From AP-15 sp963762575 (GTDB taxonomy: Bacteria; Pseudomonadota; Alphaproteobacteria; ATCC43930; CGMCC-115725): a stretch of 64,000 nucleotides of DNA. Positions within the stretch are counted from its first letter, which is position 1. Every line of letters starts with the position of its first letter. This document shows, in pieces, positions 55,509 to 64,000 of the stretch. Below the pieces are notes generated by a model that saw nothing but the letters and a program-made list of their open reading frames with translations, ran no database searches and was not told the DNA's origin. The position numbers and the translations under genes are program-made. The stretch spans positions 62,001 to 126,000 of the forward strand of contig CAVXLL010000015.1 of assembly GCA_963762575.1 (NCBI GenBank), read 5' to 3'.

Positions 55509-57023
55509 TCAGCGGGCACTTACCTCGGGTATCGGTGGCGGCAGCGGGCTGAAATTGAGCGGAGCGTTCTCTTCGATGCGGTCGCGGCTCGGCAGCTGCC
55601 CGGCATCCCAACCGCCGCCCAACGCCTGGATCAGCGCGGCGCTCGCGACGAGCCGGCTCTGCCGGATGTTGACGGCAGTCTCGGCGTCGGAAAGCGCCGT
55701 CTGCTGGGCGACGATGACGCTCGTATAGGCGACGGTGCCGGCCAGATACTGGTTGTTGATGATCCGCTCCGCCTCGAATGCCGCGACCACGGCCTTGTCC
55801 TGAACTTCGGCCTCCTGCGCGAGAATGCGCAAGGCCGCGAGTTGGTCCTCGACCTGCTGGAACGCAGTGAGCACGGTCTGCCGGTAATTCGCGACGTCTT
55901 CGTCAAAGACGGCGCTGGCCTGCTCGACTTGGGCGCTGCGCGCGCCGGCGTCGAACATGGTCTGCACGAGATTCGAGCCGAATGACCAAAAACGGCTCGA
56001 AGTGGCCAACAGATGGTTCAGCGTCACCGCTGAAGTCCCGTAATCGGCCGAAAGAGTGATATCGGGATAAAATGCCGCTACGGCGACGCCGATCTGGGCG
56101 TTGGCCGCCGCCATCAGCCGCTCCGAGGCGGAGATGTCCGGGCGGCGCTCCAAAAGCGCGGACGGCATCTCCGGCGGGATAACCGGCACTGCTATCACCG
56201 CCTCCACCGGAGCGATCGAGAATTCGGCAGGCGGTTTGCCGATCAGAACCGCGATCGCGTGCTCGAGCTGGGCGCGGGTCACGCCGACTGCGATCGCCTG
56301 CGCTTGCGTCGCTTCGAGCTGAGCCTCGGCCTGGGAGACGGCGGACTGGTCTGCGGTGCCGCTTCGATACTGGTTGCCGGTGATCCGTAGTGACTCGGCG
56401 TAGTACTTGGCCGCTGCGTCGAGCAGACGCTTCAGCTCGTCCGACACCCTCAGCTGCAGATAGTCGCTGGCCAGCGTGCCCTGAGCCGACAGGCGCGCGC
56501 TGGCGAGATCGCCGGCGCTCGCCTGGGCGTTCGCCACATCGCCCTCGACGGTACGGCGGATCCGACCCCAGAGATCCGGCGTCCAGCTCGCCGATGCGGA
56601 GGTGCTGAACAAGCTGCTGAGGAACCCGGATCGGCCGGCCCCCGTGCCGCTGACCGAGCCACCACCGGTTAGCGAACGCTGCGCGCTCGCATTCAGATCA
56701 ACGGTCGGAAAATAGGCGGAACGGGCCTGTGCGACGATGAATTCCGCCTGCTGGAATGCGGCATCAGCGGCTTTGAGGTTTTGGTTGGAGATGTCGATTT
56801 GCTTTTCGAGATCGTCGAGCAGCGGATCCTTGTAGACCGACCACCACGCGCCGCGGTCGATCGCGTCGCGCGGTTCGCCGACCTTCCACCCGGCCTCTTT
56901 GTACTCGGCCGGCACGGGAACTCCGGGGCGTTTATAATCGGGCCCGACGGTGCACGCCGAAAGCAAAAGCAACGTTACGGATACCGCAGAATACCCTCTC
57001 CCGCGCTGCGGAGGAGAGGCCAT
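55509..57023 (-). CDS. Outer-membrane efflux lipoprotein (NodT/OprM type)
   Basis: 504 residues from the ATG at 57023. Lipobox LLLLSAC, then CTVGPDYKRPGVPVPAEYKE, the standard NodT start. Two tandem repeats of the TolC-type hairpin follow: AFQQAEFIVAQARSAYFPTV, SARLSAQGTLASDYLQLRVS, AQLEATQAQAIAVGVTRAQL, and in the second half ASERLMAAANAQIGVAVAAF, YPDITLSADYG, TAFQQVEDQLAALRILAQEA. It forms the outer-membrane channel for the two RND pumps directly upstream on the same strand (63 bases between genes). A Pro-rich C-terminus ends the protein. Confidence 0.92.
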   Translation of the reverse strand: MASPPQRGRGYSAVSVTLLLLSACTVGPDYKRPGVPVPAEYKEAGWKVGEPRDAIDRGAWWSVYKDPLLDDLEKQIDISNQNLKAADAAFQQAEFIVAQARSAYFPTVDLNASAQRSLTGGGSVSGTGAGRSGFLSSLFSTSASASWTPDLWGRIRRTVEGDVANAQASAGDLASARLSAQGTLASDYLQLRVSDELKRLLDAAAKYYAESLRITGNQYRSGTADQSAVSQAEAQLEATQAQAIAVGVTRAQLEHAIAVLIGKPPAEFSIAPVEAVIAVPVIPPEMPSALLERRPDISASERLMAAANAQIGVAVAAFYPDITLSADYGTSAVTLNHLLATSSRFWSFGSNLVQTMFDAGARSAQVEQASAVFDEDVANYRQTVLTAFQQVEDQLAALRILAQEAEVQDKAVVAAFEAERIINNQYLAGTVAYTSVIVAQQTALSDAETAVNIRQSRLVASAALIQALGGGWDAGQLPSRDRIEENAPLNFSPLPPPIPEVSAR

Positions 57024-57085
57024 TTCCCCATTCCCCACTCTTTGAATTCCCCCAACGTACGGCAAGTAAATCGGTCAGGACGCTC

Positions 57086-60000
57086 TCATTCCCCCGTTTC
57101 GGGGATATGGCCAGAGAAAAAGCGCGGATGGCGGATCCGCCAACGGCGCCCGCCCCACAGGCGCAGGCGGTCGAGATAGAGGTAGATCACCGGCGTCGTG
57201 TAAAGCGTGAGCAGCTGGCTGACGATCAGGCCGCCGACAATCGAAATGCCGAGCGGGCGGCGCAATTCGGAGCCTTCGCCAAACCCGATCGCCAGCGGCA
57301 AGGCCCCGAGCATGGCGGCCATCGTCGTCATCATGATCGGCCGGAAGCGTTTGAGGCAGGCCTGATAGATCGCCTCGCGCGAGCTCAAGCCCAAGCTGCG
57401 CTCGGCGTCGAGCGCGAAATCGATCATCATGATCGCGTTCTTTTTGACGATCCCGATCAGTAGGATGACGCCGATCAGCGACATGATGCTGAACTCGGTA
57501 CCGGTCGCGATCAGCGCCAGCACTGCACCCACTCCGGCCGAGGGCAAGGTCGACAGGATCGTAATCGGGTGGATGTAGCTCTCGTACAGCACGCCGAGCA
57601 CGATATAGACGGCGAGCAGTGCGGCGGCGATCAGAACCGGCTCGTTATCGAGCGATTGCTGAAAGACCCTGGCCGTGCCCTGAAAGCTGCCATGGATCGA
57701 GGCCGGCACGCCAAGCTGGCGCATTTGATCCTCGATCGCCGCCGTGGCCTGGCTGAGCGACACGTTCGGCGCGAGGTTGAACGAGATCGTCGACGCGACG
57801 AAGAGATTTTGGTGATTGACAGCGAGCGGCGTGTTGCCGGGTGCAAAATGAACAAACGCAGAAAGCGGCACCATGGTCTCAGAAGAGGTGCTGACCGCCG
57901 CGCCCGTCGAGGTGCTGCCGTGGCCGGTATTGGCGAGCGAATTGTTGGCCTGGTTGCGTGCCGTATCGCTTGCGATCTGGGCGGCGGTTGCGGCCGCTGT
58001 GGTGCTGCTCGCAGCCGGAACTTGCGCGAGGACTGTTCCAGCGAGGGCATTCGTCGATTTCGTGCCGCTGACCGTACCCCCGCTGGTGCTCACATAGATC
58101 TGGTTCAGCGTCTCCGGGTTCTGCCAGAACTCGGGCGACACCTCCATGATGACATGGTACTGGTTCTGCGCGGCATAGATCACCGACACCTGGCGTTGGC
58201 CGAACGCGTCGTAGAGCGTGTTGTCGATCTCGCTGACATTGAGACCGAGCCGCGCGGCGGTAGAACGGTCAATGACCAGGTTGCTTTCGAGACCCTTCTG
58301 CTGCTGGTCGAGATTGACCTCGGTTAGAAGCGGCACCTTCTGCAACGCGGCTTCGAGCTTGGGCGCCCACTCGTAAATTTCGTTCGCGTCGTCGCCCTGC
58401 AATGTGTACTGGTATTGGGCATTGGTCGCACGCCCGCCGACGCGGATGTCCTGTGCTCCCTGCAAAAAGAGCCGGGCGCCCGCGACCTCGTTGAATTTCG
58501 GTCGCAGCCGGCCCAAGATCTGCTGCATCGACACGCGGCGCTCGGACAGCGGCTTCAACACGACAAACACGAAACCGGAGTTGGTCTGGCCCCCGCCGGT
58601 AAACGCGCTGACGCTCTGGACCGCCGGATCATGCCGAATGATATCGACGAACCGGGTCAGCTTTTTTTCCATCAGCTGGAAGGAAATGCTCTGGTCGGCC
58701 TGAATCCCGCCGAACATCAGTCCGACGTCCTGATTTGGAAAGAAGCCCTTCGGAACTATCGTAACGAGGTAGCCGCCCAGGCACAGCGTCGCCAGCAGGC
58801 TCAGCATCACAAGGGAAGGCCATTGCAATGCGCGGCGCAAGCTGCGGTCGTATAGGTACACGATCCCGGCGAAAGCACGCTCGCTGGCCCAGTAGAGCCG
58901 CCCATGCGCCTGTTCGCGCCGATCGGCGAGCAGGTAGGCGCACATCATCGGCGTCGTCGTCAGCGAAACAGCCAGCGAGATCATGATCGCGACCGACAAG
59001 GTCATCGCGAATTCGCGAAACAGTCGTCCGACTATGCCGCCCATCAACAAGATCGGCACAAAGACCGCGATCAGCGACAGACTCATCGACAGCACCGTAA
59101 AAGCGACCTCGCCAGCACCCTGCAGAGCGGCTTGCATCCGCGTCATTCCGGCTTCGATGTGGCGCGTTACGTTTTCCAGCACGACGATCGCATCATCGAC
59201 GACAAAACCGGTCGAGATCGTCAGCGCCATCAGTGAAAGATTGTCGAGGCTGTAGCCCAGCACATACATCACCCCGAAGGTGCCGATCAGCGAGACCGGT
59301 ACGGCGACGCTCGGGATCAGCGTCGCGCGCAGATTGCGCAGGAACGCGAAGACGACGAGGACGACCAGGATGATCGCGATGATCAGCGTGCGCTCGACAT
59401 CGTGCAGCGAGGTCCGGATCGTGATCGTCCGGTCCAGTGTCAATGCGACATTGATGGCGCTGGGGATCGACGCCTCGAGCTGCGGCAAGATCGCTTTGAC
59501 CCGATCGACCGTATCGATGATGTTGGCGCCGGGTTGTTTGTAAAGAAATACCAGAACCGCCGGTTTGCCGTTGGAAAGCCCCTGGTTACGCAGATTTTCG
59601 ACCGAGTCGTTGACTTCGGCTACATCGGTCAACCGCACCGGCGCGCCATTGCGATAAGCGACCACTAGCGGACGATAATCCGCCGCATGCTTCGCTTGGT
59701 CGTTGGTGTAGATCTGGAACAGGCGATCGCCGTCCTCGACGGCGCCCTTGGGGCTGTGGGCATTCGCCGAGGCGAGCGCGGCGCGAATGTCTTCGAGCCC
59801 GATGCCGTACTTAAAGAGAGCCAGCGGGTTGAGCTCGACACGCACCGCGGGCAGTGAGCTCCCGCTGATCGTTACCTGTCCGATGCCGTCGATCTGCGAC
59901 AATGCCTGCTGCACCACGGTCGAGGCGGCATCGTAGATCTGGCCTCGCGTCAGCGTGGCCGAGGTCATCGCCAGGATCGCGATCGGAGCATCGGCCGGAT

Positions 60001-60397
60001 TGACTTTCCGGTAGGTCGGGTTCTGACGCAGACTGGTCGGCAGGTCCTGGCGTGCTGCGTTGATCGCGGCCTGAACGTCACGCGCGGCACCATCTATATT
60101 CCGACTAAGGCTGAATTGCAGCGTGATCCGGGTCGTGCCGACCGTGCTCTGCGAGGTCATCTCGCTGACGTCGGCAATGACGCCGAGATGGCGTTCGAGC
60201 GGCGTCGCCACGGTCGTCGCCATTGTGTCCGGGCTCGCCCCCGGCATCGTCGCGAATACCGAAATGGTCGGGAAATCGACTTGCGGCAGCGGCGCCACCG
60301 GCAGCTTCAAATAAGCGAAGAACCCGGCAAGCGCTACGCCCAGCGTCAACAGTGTAGTCGCGACCGGCCGCCTAATGAACAACGCCGACGGGTTCAC
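57086..60397 (-). CDS. RND efflux pump subunit, MdtC/MdtB type
   Basis: 1103 residues. TM1 (VATTLLTLGVALAGFFAYLK), porter domains, TM4 proton relay GFVVDDAIVVLEN and TM10 with GIVKKNAIMMIDFALD (Lys kept). Typical of the heteromeric MdtBC pumps that expel bile salts, novobiocin and similar compounds. About 65 residues longer than its partner because of a low-complexity insertion near residues 785-855 (GTVSGTKSTNALAGTVLAQV, then Ala/Thr/Ser-rich). Start overlaps the neighbouring pump gene by 4 bases (ATGA), so both subunits are made together. Confidence 0.93.
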   Translation of the reverse strand: MNPSALFIRRPVATTLLTLGVALAGFFAYLKLPVAPLPQVDFPTISVFATMPGASPDTMATTVATPLERHLGVIADVSEMTSQSTVGTTRITLQFSLSRNIDGAARDVQAAINAARQDLPTSLRQNPTYRKVNPADAPIAILAMTSATLTRGQIYDAASTVVQQALSQIDGIGQVTISGSSLPAVRVELNPLALFKYGIGLEDIRAALASANAHSPKGAVEDGDRLFQIYTNDQAKHAADYRPLVVAYRNGAPVRLTDVAEVNDSVENLRNQGLSNGKPAVLVFLYKQPGANIIDTVDRVKAILPQLEASIPSAINVALTLDRTITIRTSLHDVERTLIIAIILVVLVVFAFLRNLRATLIPSVAVPVSLIGTFGVMYVLGYSLDNLSLMALTISTGFVVDDAIVVLENVTRHIEAGMTRMQAALQGAGEVAFTVLSMSLSLIAVFVPILLMGGIVGRLFREFAMTLSVAIMISLAVSLTTTPMMCAYLLADRREQAHGRLYWASERAFAGIVYLYDRSLRRALQWPSLVMLSLLATLCLGGYLVTIVPKGFFPNQDVGLMFGGIQADQSISFQLMEKKLTRFVDIIRHDPAVQSVSAFTGGGQTNSGFVFVVLKPLSERRVSMQQILGRLRPKFNEVAGARLFLQGAQDIRVGGRATNAQYQYTLQGDDANEIYEWAPKLEAALQKVPLLTEVNLDQQQKGLESNLVIDRSTAARLGLNVSEIDNTLYDAFGQRQVSVIYAAQNQYHVIMEVSPEFWQNPETLNQIYVSTSGGTVSGTKSTNALAGTVLAQVPAASSTTAAATAAQIASDTARNQANNSLANTGHGSTSTGAAVSTSSETMVPLSAFVHFAPGNTPLAVNHQNLFVASTISFNLAPNVSLSQATAAIEDQMRQLGVPASIHGSFQGTARVFQQSLDNEPVLIAAALLAVYIVLGVLYESYIHPITILSTLPSAGVGAVLALIATGTEFSIMSLIGVILLIGIVKKNAIMMIDFALDAERSLGLSSREAIYQACLKRFRPIMMTTMAAMLGALPLAIGFGEGSELRRPLGISIVGGLIVSQLLTLYTTPVIYLYLDRLRLWGGRRWRIRHPRFFSGHIPETGE

Positions 60398-63300
60398 CGG
60401 CTGGCGCCCTCCGGTTTGGCCGCTCTGGCGCCAAAGTTCTGGCGCATTAGGTCGCCGAGACGATCAAAGCCGAGATAGATGACCGGTGTCGTGAACAAGG
60501 TCAGCAATTGGCTGAAAATGAGACCGCCAACAATGGTCACCCCGAGGGGATGGCGCAATTCCGAGCCGGTCCCGGTGCCAAGCATCAGCGGCAGCGCGGC
60601 AAAAAGAGCCGCCATCGTCGTCATCAGGATCGGCCTGAAACGCAAGAGGCAGGCCTGATAGATCGCCTCGCGCGGCGACTTGCCCTCGTTACGCTCGGCG
60701 TCGAGCGCGAAATCGACCATCATGATCGCGTTCTTTTTGACGATGCCGATCAGCAGGATGATCCCGATGATCGCAATGACGCTAAGATCGCTGCCGTCGA
60801 TCATCAGCGCCAACAACGCTCCGACACCGGCCGAAGGAAGTGTCGAGAGGATCGTGATCGGGTGGATGAAGCTCTCGTAGAGCACCCCCAGCACGATGTA
60901 CATCGTGACGATCGCCGCGATGATCAGCACGAGCTCGTTGCCGAGCGCGGCCTGAAACGCCAGCGCCGCGCCCTGGAAGACGGTGATCATGCTGGCGGGC
61001 ATCCCGATTTCCTGCTCGGCTTGCTTGATCGCATCTACCGCCTCGCCGAGCGACGCGCCGGGTGCGAGATTGAACGACACGGTAGTTGAGGGAAATTGGC
61101 TGAGATGATTGATCTCGAGGGGCGCCGTCTGTTCCTCGACTTGCGCGATCGCTGACAGAGGCACTTGGCCATTCGTCGCAGTTGATGACGGCAAGTAGAG
61201 TTGCCCCAACGAGGTCAGCGATTGCTGAAGGTCCGGATCGGCTTCCAAAATGACCCGGTATTGGTTCGATTGCGTAAAGATCGTCGAGACGATGCGTTGG
61301 CCGAACGAATCGTAAAGCGCATTGTCGACGGTGGCCGGGGTGATGCCAAAGCGCCCGGCAGTCGGACGGTCGATCAGGATATAGGCGGAAAGGCCATTCT
61401 CCGCAAAATTGCTCGCGACATCCTCGATTTGTGAAATCTGCTGCAAACGCGCGAGCAATTTTGGGACCCAGGTCGAGAACTCGCTCGGGTTGGCGTCCTC
61501 GAGTACGAATTGGTATTGAGAGCGGCTCACCGTAGCGTCAATTGTCAGGTCTTGCACGGGCTGCATGTAGAGCGAGATCCCGGCAACATCTTGCGTCTCG
61601 CGCTCCAGCCGCCGGATCACGTCACTTGCCGAGGTGCTTCGCTGTTCGCGCGGCTTTAGATTGATCAGCAACCGGCCGCTATTGAGAGTCGTGTTGGTGC
61701 CGTCAACGCCGATGAAGGAAGACAGGCTGACCACATCGGGGTCTTTGAGTATGGCGGCCCCCAGCGCCTGCTGGCGTTGCGCCATCGCTTCGAAGGAGAC
61801 CGAAGGCGCGGCCTCGGAGATCCCCTGAATGAGCCCCGTGTCTTGAACCGGGAAGAAGCCTTTCGGGATCACGATGTACAAAAAAACCGTCAAGCCGAGG
61901 GTGCCGACCGCCACCAGCAAAGTCAGCGGCTGGTGATCAAGCACCCAGCTTAAGAGCCTCCCATACTGGGCGATCAACGCGTCGAACCATTGCTGGCTTT
62001 TGCGCGCCACCAGCGACATCTCCGACGGGGGCCGATGCCGCAGGATCTTGGCGCACATCATCGGTACGAGCGTCAATGCGACCACGGCGGAGATGACGAT
62101 CGTCACCGCGAGGGTAATCGCAAACTCGCGGAACAGACGGCCGACCACGTCGGGCATGAAGAGCAGCGGGATCAATACGGCAATCAGCGAAACCGTCAGC
62201 GAGATGATCGTAAAACCGATCTGCTCAGAGCCCTTCAGCGCCGCCTGTAGCGGGGGATCACCCGCCTCGATATAGCGCGACACATTCTCGATCATCACGA
62301 TCGCGTCGTCGACGACGAACCCCGTGGCGATCGTCAATGCCATGAGGGACAAGTTGTTGAGGCTGAACCCCGCGAGATACATCACCGCCAAGGCGCCGAC
62401 GAGCGAGAGCGGCACCGATAAACTCGGAATCAGAGTCGCCGATGGGCTGCGGAGAAACACAAAGATTACGACCACGACCAGGACCACGGCGAGACCGAGC
62501 TCGAACTCGACATCAGCGACCGACGCGCGGATCGTGGTTGTGCGGTCGGTCAGGGCCTCGACATCTATGCCGGAGGGAAGCGCTGCTCTAAGCTGCGGCA
62601 ACAGCCGCTGAATGCCATCGACGACCTCGATGACATTGGCGCCGGGTTGTCGCTGAATATTGACGATGACCGCCTCGTCCGTGTTCATCCAGGCTGCGAG
62701 CTTGGTGTTCTCGGCAGCTTCCGTCGCGCGCGCGACGTCAGACAGCTTGACCGGCGCACCGTTTCGGTATGCGACCACCAGATCGTTGTAGTCCGAGGCC
62801 TTCTTGATCTGATCATTGGCATTGATCGTGTAGGCCCGGCTCGGCCCGTCGAAATTGCCCTTGGGGGTATTGACGTTGGCATTGGCCAACGTTGTGCGCA
62901 GATCGTCGATGTTGAGGCCGTAGGCGGCGAGCTGACGATAATTGGCCTGGATCCGCACCGCCGGGCGATGGCCACCGCTGATGCTGACCAAGCCGACCCC
63001 AGGCAACTGCGAGATTTTCTGCGCAAGACGCGTGTCGGCGAGGTCCTCGACCTGGATCAACGGCAGCGTTTTCGAGGTCAGTGCCAAAGTCAGGATCGGT
63101 GCGTCTGCAGGATTGACCTTGGCATAGATCGGCGGCGCCGGCAGATCCGACGGCAAGAGATTGCCCGCCGCGTTGATCGCTGCCTGGACCTGCTGCTCGG
63201 CGACGTCCAGGCTAAGGTCGAGGCTGAACTGGAGGGTGATGACCGAAGCTCCGGCAGAACTCGTCGACGTCATCTGATTGAGGCCCGGCATCTGGCCGAA

Positions 63301-63510
63301 CTGGACCTCGAGCGGCGCGGTGACCGAGGAAGTCATGACGTCGGGACTGGCGCCAGGGTAAAAAGTCTGTACCTGGATGGTCGGATAATCGACCTCCGGC
63401 AGCGCCGAGAGCGGCAGGAACCGATAGGCGAAAAGGCCCACCAGCATGATCGCCGCCATCAGCAGCGTTGTCGCCACGGGTCGCAGGATGAAAATGCGCG
63501 AAGGGCTCAC
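60394..63510 (-). CDS. RND efflux pump subunit, MdtB type
   Basis: 1038 residues. TM1 (VATTLLMAAIMLVGLFAYRF), YPTIQVQTFYPGASPDVMTS, TM4 GFVVDDAIVMIENVSRYIEA, second porter domain, TM10 GIVKKNAIMMVDFALDAERN. Forms a mixed trimer with the product of the overlapping gene. Shares long blocks with that partner (VKKNAIMM, REAIYQACLLRFRPI), showing an ancient tandem duplication. The adaptor gene is 187 bases upstream, separated by palindromic repeats. Confidence 0.94.
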   Translation of the reverse strand: MSPSRIFILRPVATTLLMAAIMLVGLFAYRFLPLSALPEVDYPTIQVQTFYPGASPDVMTSSVTAPLEVQFGQMPGLNQMTSTSSAGASVITLQFSLDLSLDVAEQQVQAAINAAGNLLPSDLPAPPIYAKVNPADAPILTLALTSKTLPLIQVEDLADTRLAQKISQLPGVGLVSISGGHRPAVRIQANYRQLAAYGLNIDDLRTTLANANVNTPKGNFDGPSRAYTINANDQIKKASDYNDLVVAYRNGAPVKLSDVARATEAAENTKLAAWMNTDEAVIVNIQRQPGANVIEVVDGIQRLLPQLRAALPSGIDVEALTDRTTTIRASVADVEFELGLAVVLVVVVIFVFLRSPSATLIPSLSVPLSLVGALAVMYLAGFSLNNLSLMALTIATGFVVDDAIVMIENVSRYIEAGDPPLQAALKGSEQIGFTIISLTVSLIAVLIPLLFMPDVVGRLFREFAITLAVTIVISAVVALTLVPMMCAKILRHRPPSEMSLVARKSQQWFDALIAQYGRLLSWVLDHQPLTLLVAVGTLGLTVFLYIVIPKGFFPVQDTGLIQGISEAAPSVSFEAMAQRQQALGAAILKDPDVVSLSSFIGVDGTNTTLNSGRLLINLKPREQRSTSASDVIRRLERETQDVAGISLYMQPVQDLTIDATVSRSQYQFVLEDANPSEFSTWVPKLLARLQQISQIEDVASNFAENGLSAYILIDRPTAGRFGITPATVDNALYDSFGQRIVSTIFTQSNQYRVILEADPDLQQSLTSLGQLYLPSSTATNGQVPLSAIAQVEEQTAPLEINHLSQFPSTTVSFNLAPGASLGEAVDAIKQAEQEIGMPASMITVFQGAALAFQAALGNELVLIIAAIVTMYIVLGVLYESFIHPITILSTLPSAGVGALLALMIDGSDLSVIAIIGIILLIGIVKKNAIMMVDFALDAERNEGKSPREAIYQACLLRFRPILMTTMAALFAALPLMLGTGTGSELRHPLGVTIVGGLIFSQLLTLFTTPVIYLGFDRLGDLMRQNFGARAAKPEGASR

Positions 63511-63572
63511 GAGTGAGCTCTTTCCTGCATCGCGGCGGCATGACCCTCACCCGCCTCGCTGCGCCCGGCACC

Positions 63573-63672
63573 CTCTCCCGCAATGCGGGAGAGGGGCCAA
63601 ATGGCGCAAAGCCGCCGAGTAGCCCGTCTCCCGCACTGCGGGAGAGGGGAGACCCAGCCCGCCAGGGCTGGG
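63573..63672. repeat. Palindromic repeat cluster inside the efflux operon
   Basis: Three hairpins: 63573-63593 (CTCTCCCGCAATGCGGGAGA...), 63628-63644 (CTCCCGCACTGCGGGAG) and 63653-63672 (CCCAGCCCGCCAGGGCTGGG). They fall in the 187-base gap between adaptor and pump genes, and could tune relative expression by mRNA hairpins. The first is the same family as the insert in addB. Confidence 0.85.
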
Positions 63673-63697
63673 TGGGTGAGGGTAACTCCCGGGTAGC

Positions 63698-64000
63698 TCA
63701 CGGCGTGCTCCGTCGCCGCCCTGAGCCTTGTCTTTGTTGCTGGTCTTGCGGCTGGGGTGAATGCTCGGCGGCCGCCGGGTTTGGTTGGGCCGGCGGAGCG
63801 ATTGTTACCTTTGCGCCGTCGCGCAGCCGGTCGGCGCCGTCGTTGACAACACTTTCACCCGGTTCCAGCCCCGACAGGATCGCGATGCGTTGGCCGTCGG
63901 TCGGTCCGAGCTTCACCTTCTGAACCGCAACCGTGTGGTCCGGCTTGGCGAGATAGACAAAGGTGCCGGGCGCGCCGCGCTGTATCGCCGCGCTCGGCAC
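63698..64000 (-). CDS. RND adaptor (MdtA type), C-terminal part, cut by window edge
   Basis: The last 100 residues of an AcrA/MdtA-type membrane fusion protein: GTFVYLAKPDHTVAVQKVKL, GPTDGQRIAILSGLEPGESV and VVNDGADRLRDGAKVTIAPP form the membrane-proximal beta-barrel end, followed by a Gln/Pro/Arg-rich tail (QPQDQQQRQGSGRRRS). The frame is open to the right edge, so the start and hairpin are outside. It is the first gene of the adaptor, pump, pump, channel operon. Confidence 0.9.
   Translation of the reverse strand: MPSAAIQRGAPGTFVYLAKPDHTVAVQKVKLGPTDGQRIAILSGLEPGESVVNDGADRLRDGAKVTIAPPAQPNPAAAEHSPQPQDQQQRQGSGRRRSTP

Noticed and set aside
62647..63516. 289-codon open frame on the plus strand
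   Set aside because: Antisense to the MdtB-like gene; Arg/Asp-rich shadow without homology.

Overview
The window looks like chromosomal DNA of a high-GC alphaproteobacterium, most likely Hyphomicrobiales (Rhizobiales). The evidence is the addB-addA-trxA order, the phosphoketolase / acetate kinase / FabI-type reductase gene set, the multi-GAF histidine kinase next to a response regulator start, and the GC-rich palindromic intergenic repeats. No rRNA, tRNA or CRISPR array was seen. This assignment is an inference from gene content, not from a marker gene.

Layout. 1-3.9 kb: broken metabolic genes (benzoylformate decarboxylase-like, GlnQ-like), an SWIB-domain protein, an LLM-class oxidoreductase, a MazE/MazF-type toxin-antitoxin pair with a palindromic operator, and a decayed second copy of the oxidoreductase start. 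4.07-8.40 kb: a compact two-gene module, an unrecognised 1034-residue protein overlapping a PD-(D/E)XK-type nuclease gene, lying between two copies of a 31-bp direct repeat; this is the best candidate for an undescribed (defence-like) system. 8.6-12.6 kb: CmcJ/NvfI-family oxidoreductase, atypical SDR, atypical ThDP enzyme. 12.6-19.3 kb: GIY-YIG remnant facing a C-terminally truncated phosphoketolase, then an RND pump with its adaptor. 19.4-27.2 kb: OmpA-like lipoprotein, two AraC regulators (one decayed), FabI fragment, frameshifted acetate kinase, a small hypothetical gene, AI-2E-type permease, PPK2 and two small envelope proteins. 27.6-33.3 kb: a tightly overlapping operon of a cyclase-like sensor (frameshifted), MlaE-type permease, an ATPase homologue without Walker A, an MCE protein and a TPR-like lipoprotein. 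33.6-39.1 kb: IS1380-family element, decapitated serine recombinase, IclR regulator, truncated Baeyer-Villiger monooxygenase and the C-terminal half of a retron-type reverse transcriptase. 39.1-46 kb: addB and addA, both riddled with frameshifts, then intact trxA. 46.4-54.1 kb: hybrid-sized histidine kinase, an 17-codon response regulator stub, broken alcohol dehydrogenase and acyl-CoA ligase, VOC protein, hydantoinase A. 54.3-64 kb: Spy-like protein, DoxX, and an MdtABC-type tripartite efflux operon with its outer-membrane lipoprotein.

Two themes stand out. First, several places join two genes that are both truncated at the same point (phosphoketolase/GIY-YIG, AraC/FabI, monooxygenase/reverse transcriptase, response regulator/alcohol dehydrogenase), and there are internal deletions in single genes; together with the IS element and palindromic repeats this indicates a heavily rearranged, decaying region or, less interestingly, assembly faults. 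Second, frameshifts are very unevenly spread: about fourteen in addAB, yet none in five genes longer than 3 kb, which argues against uniform sequencing error but needs read-level proof.

Working together: the RND pumps, OmpA-like lipoprotein, Mla-type lipid transport operon, HdeA-like and Spy-like proteins form an envelope-stress theme; PPK2, phosphoketolase and acetate kinase form a phosphate/acetyl-phosphate energy theme.
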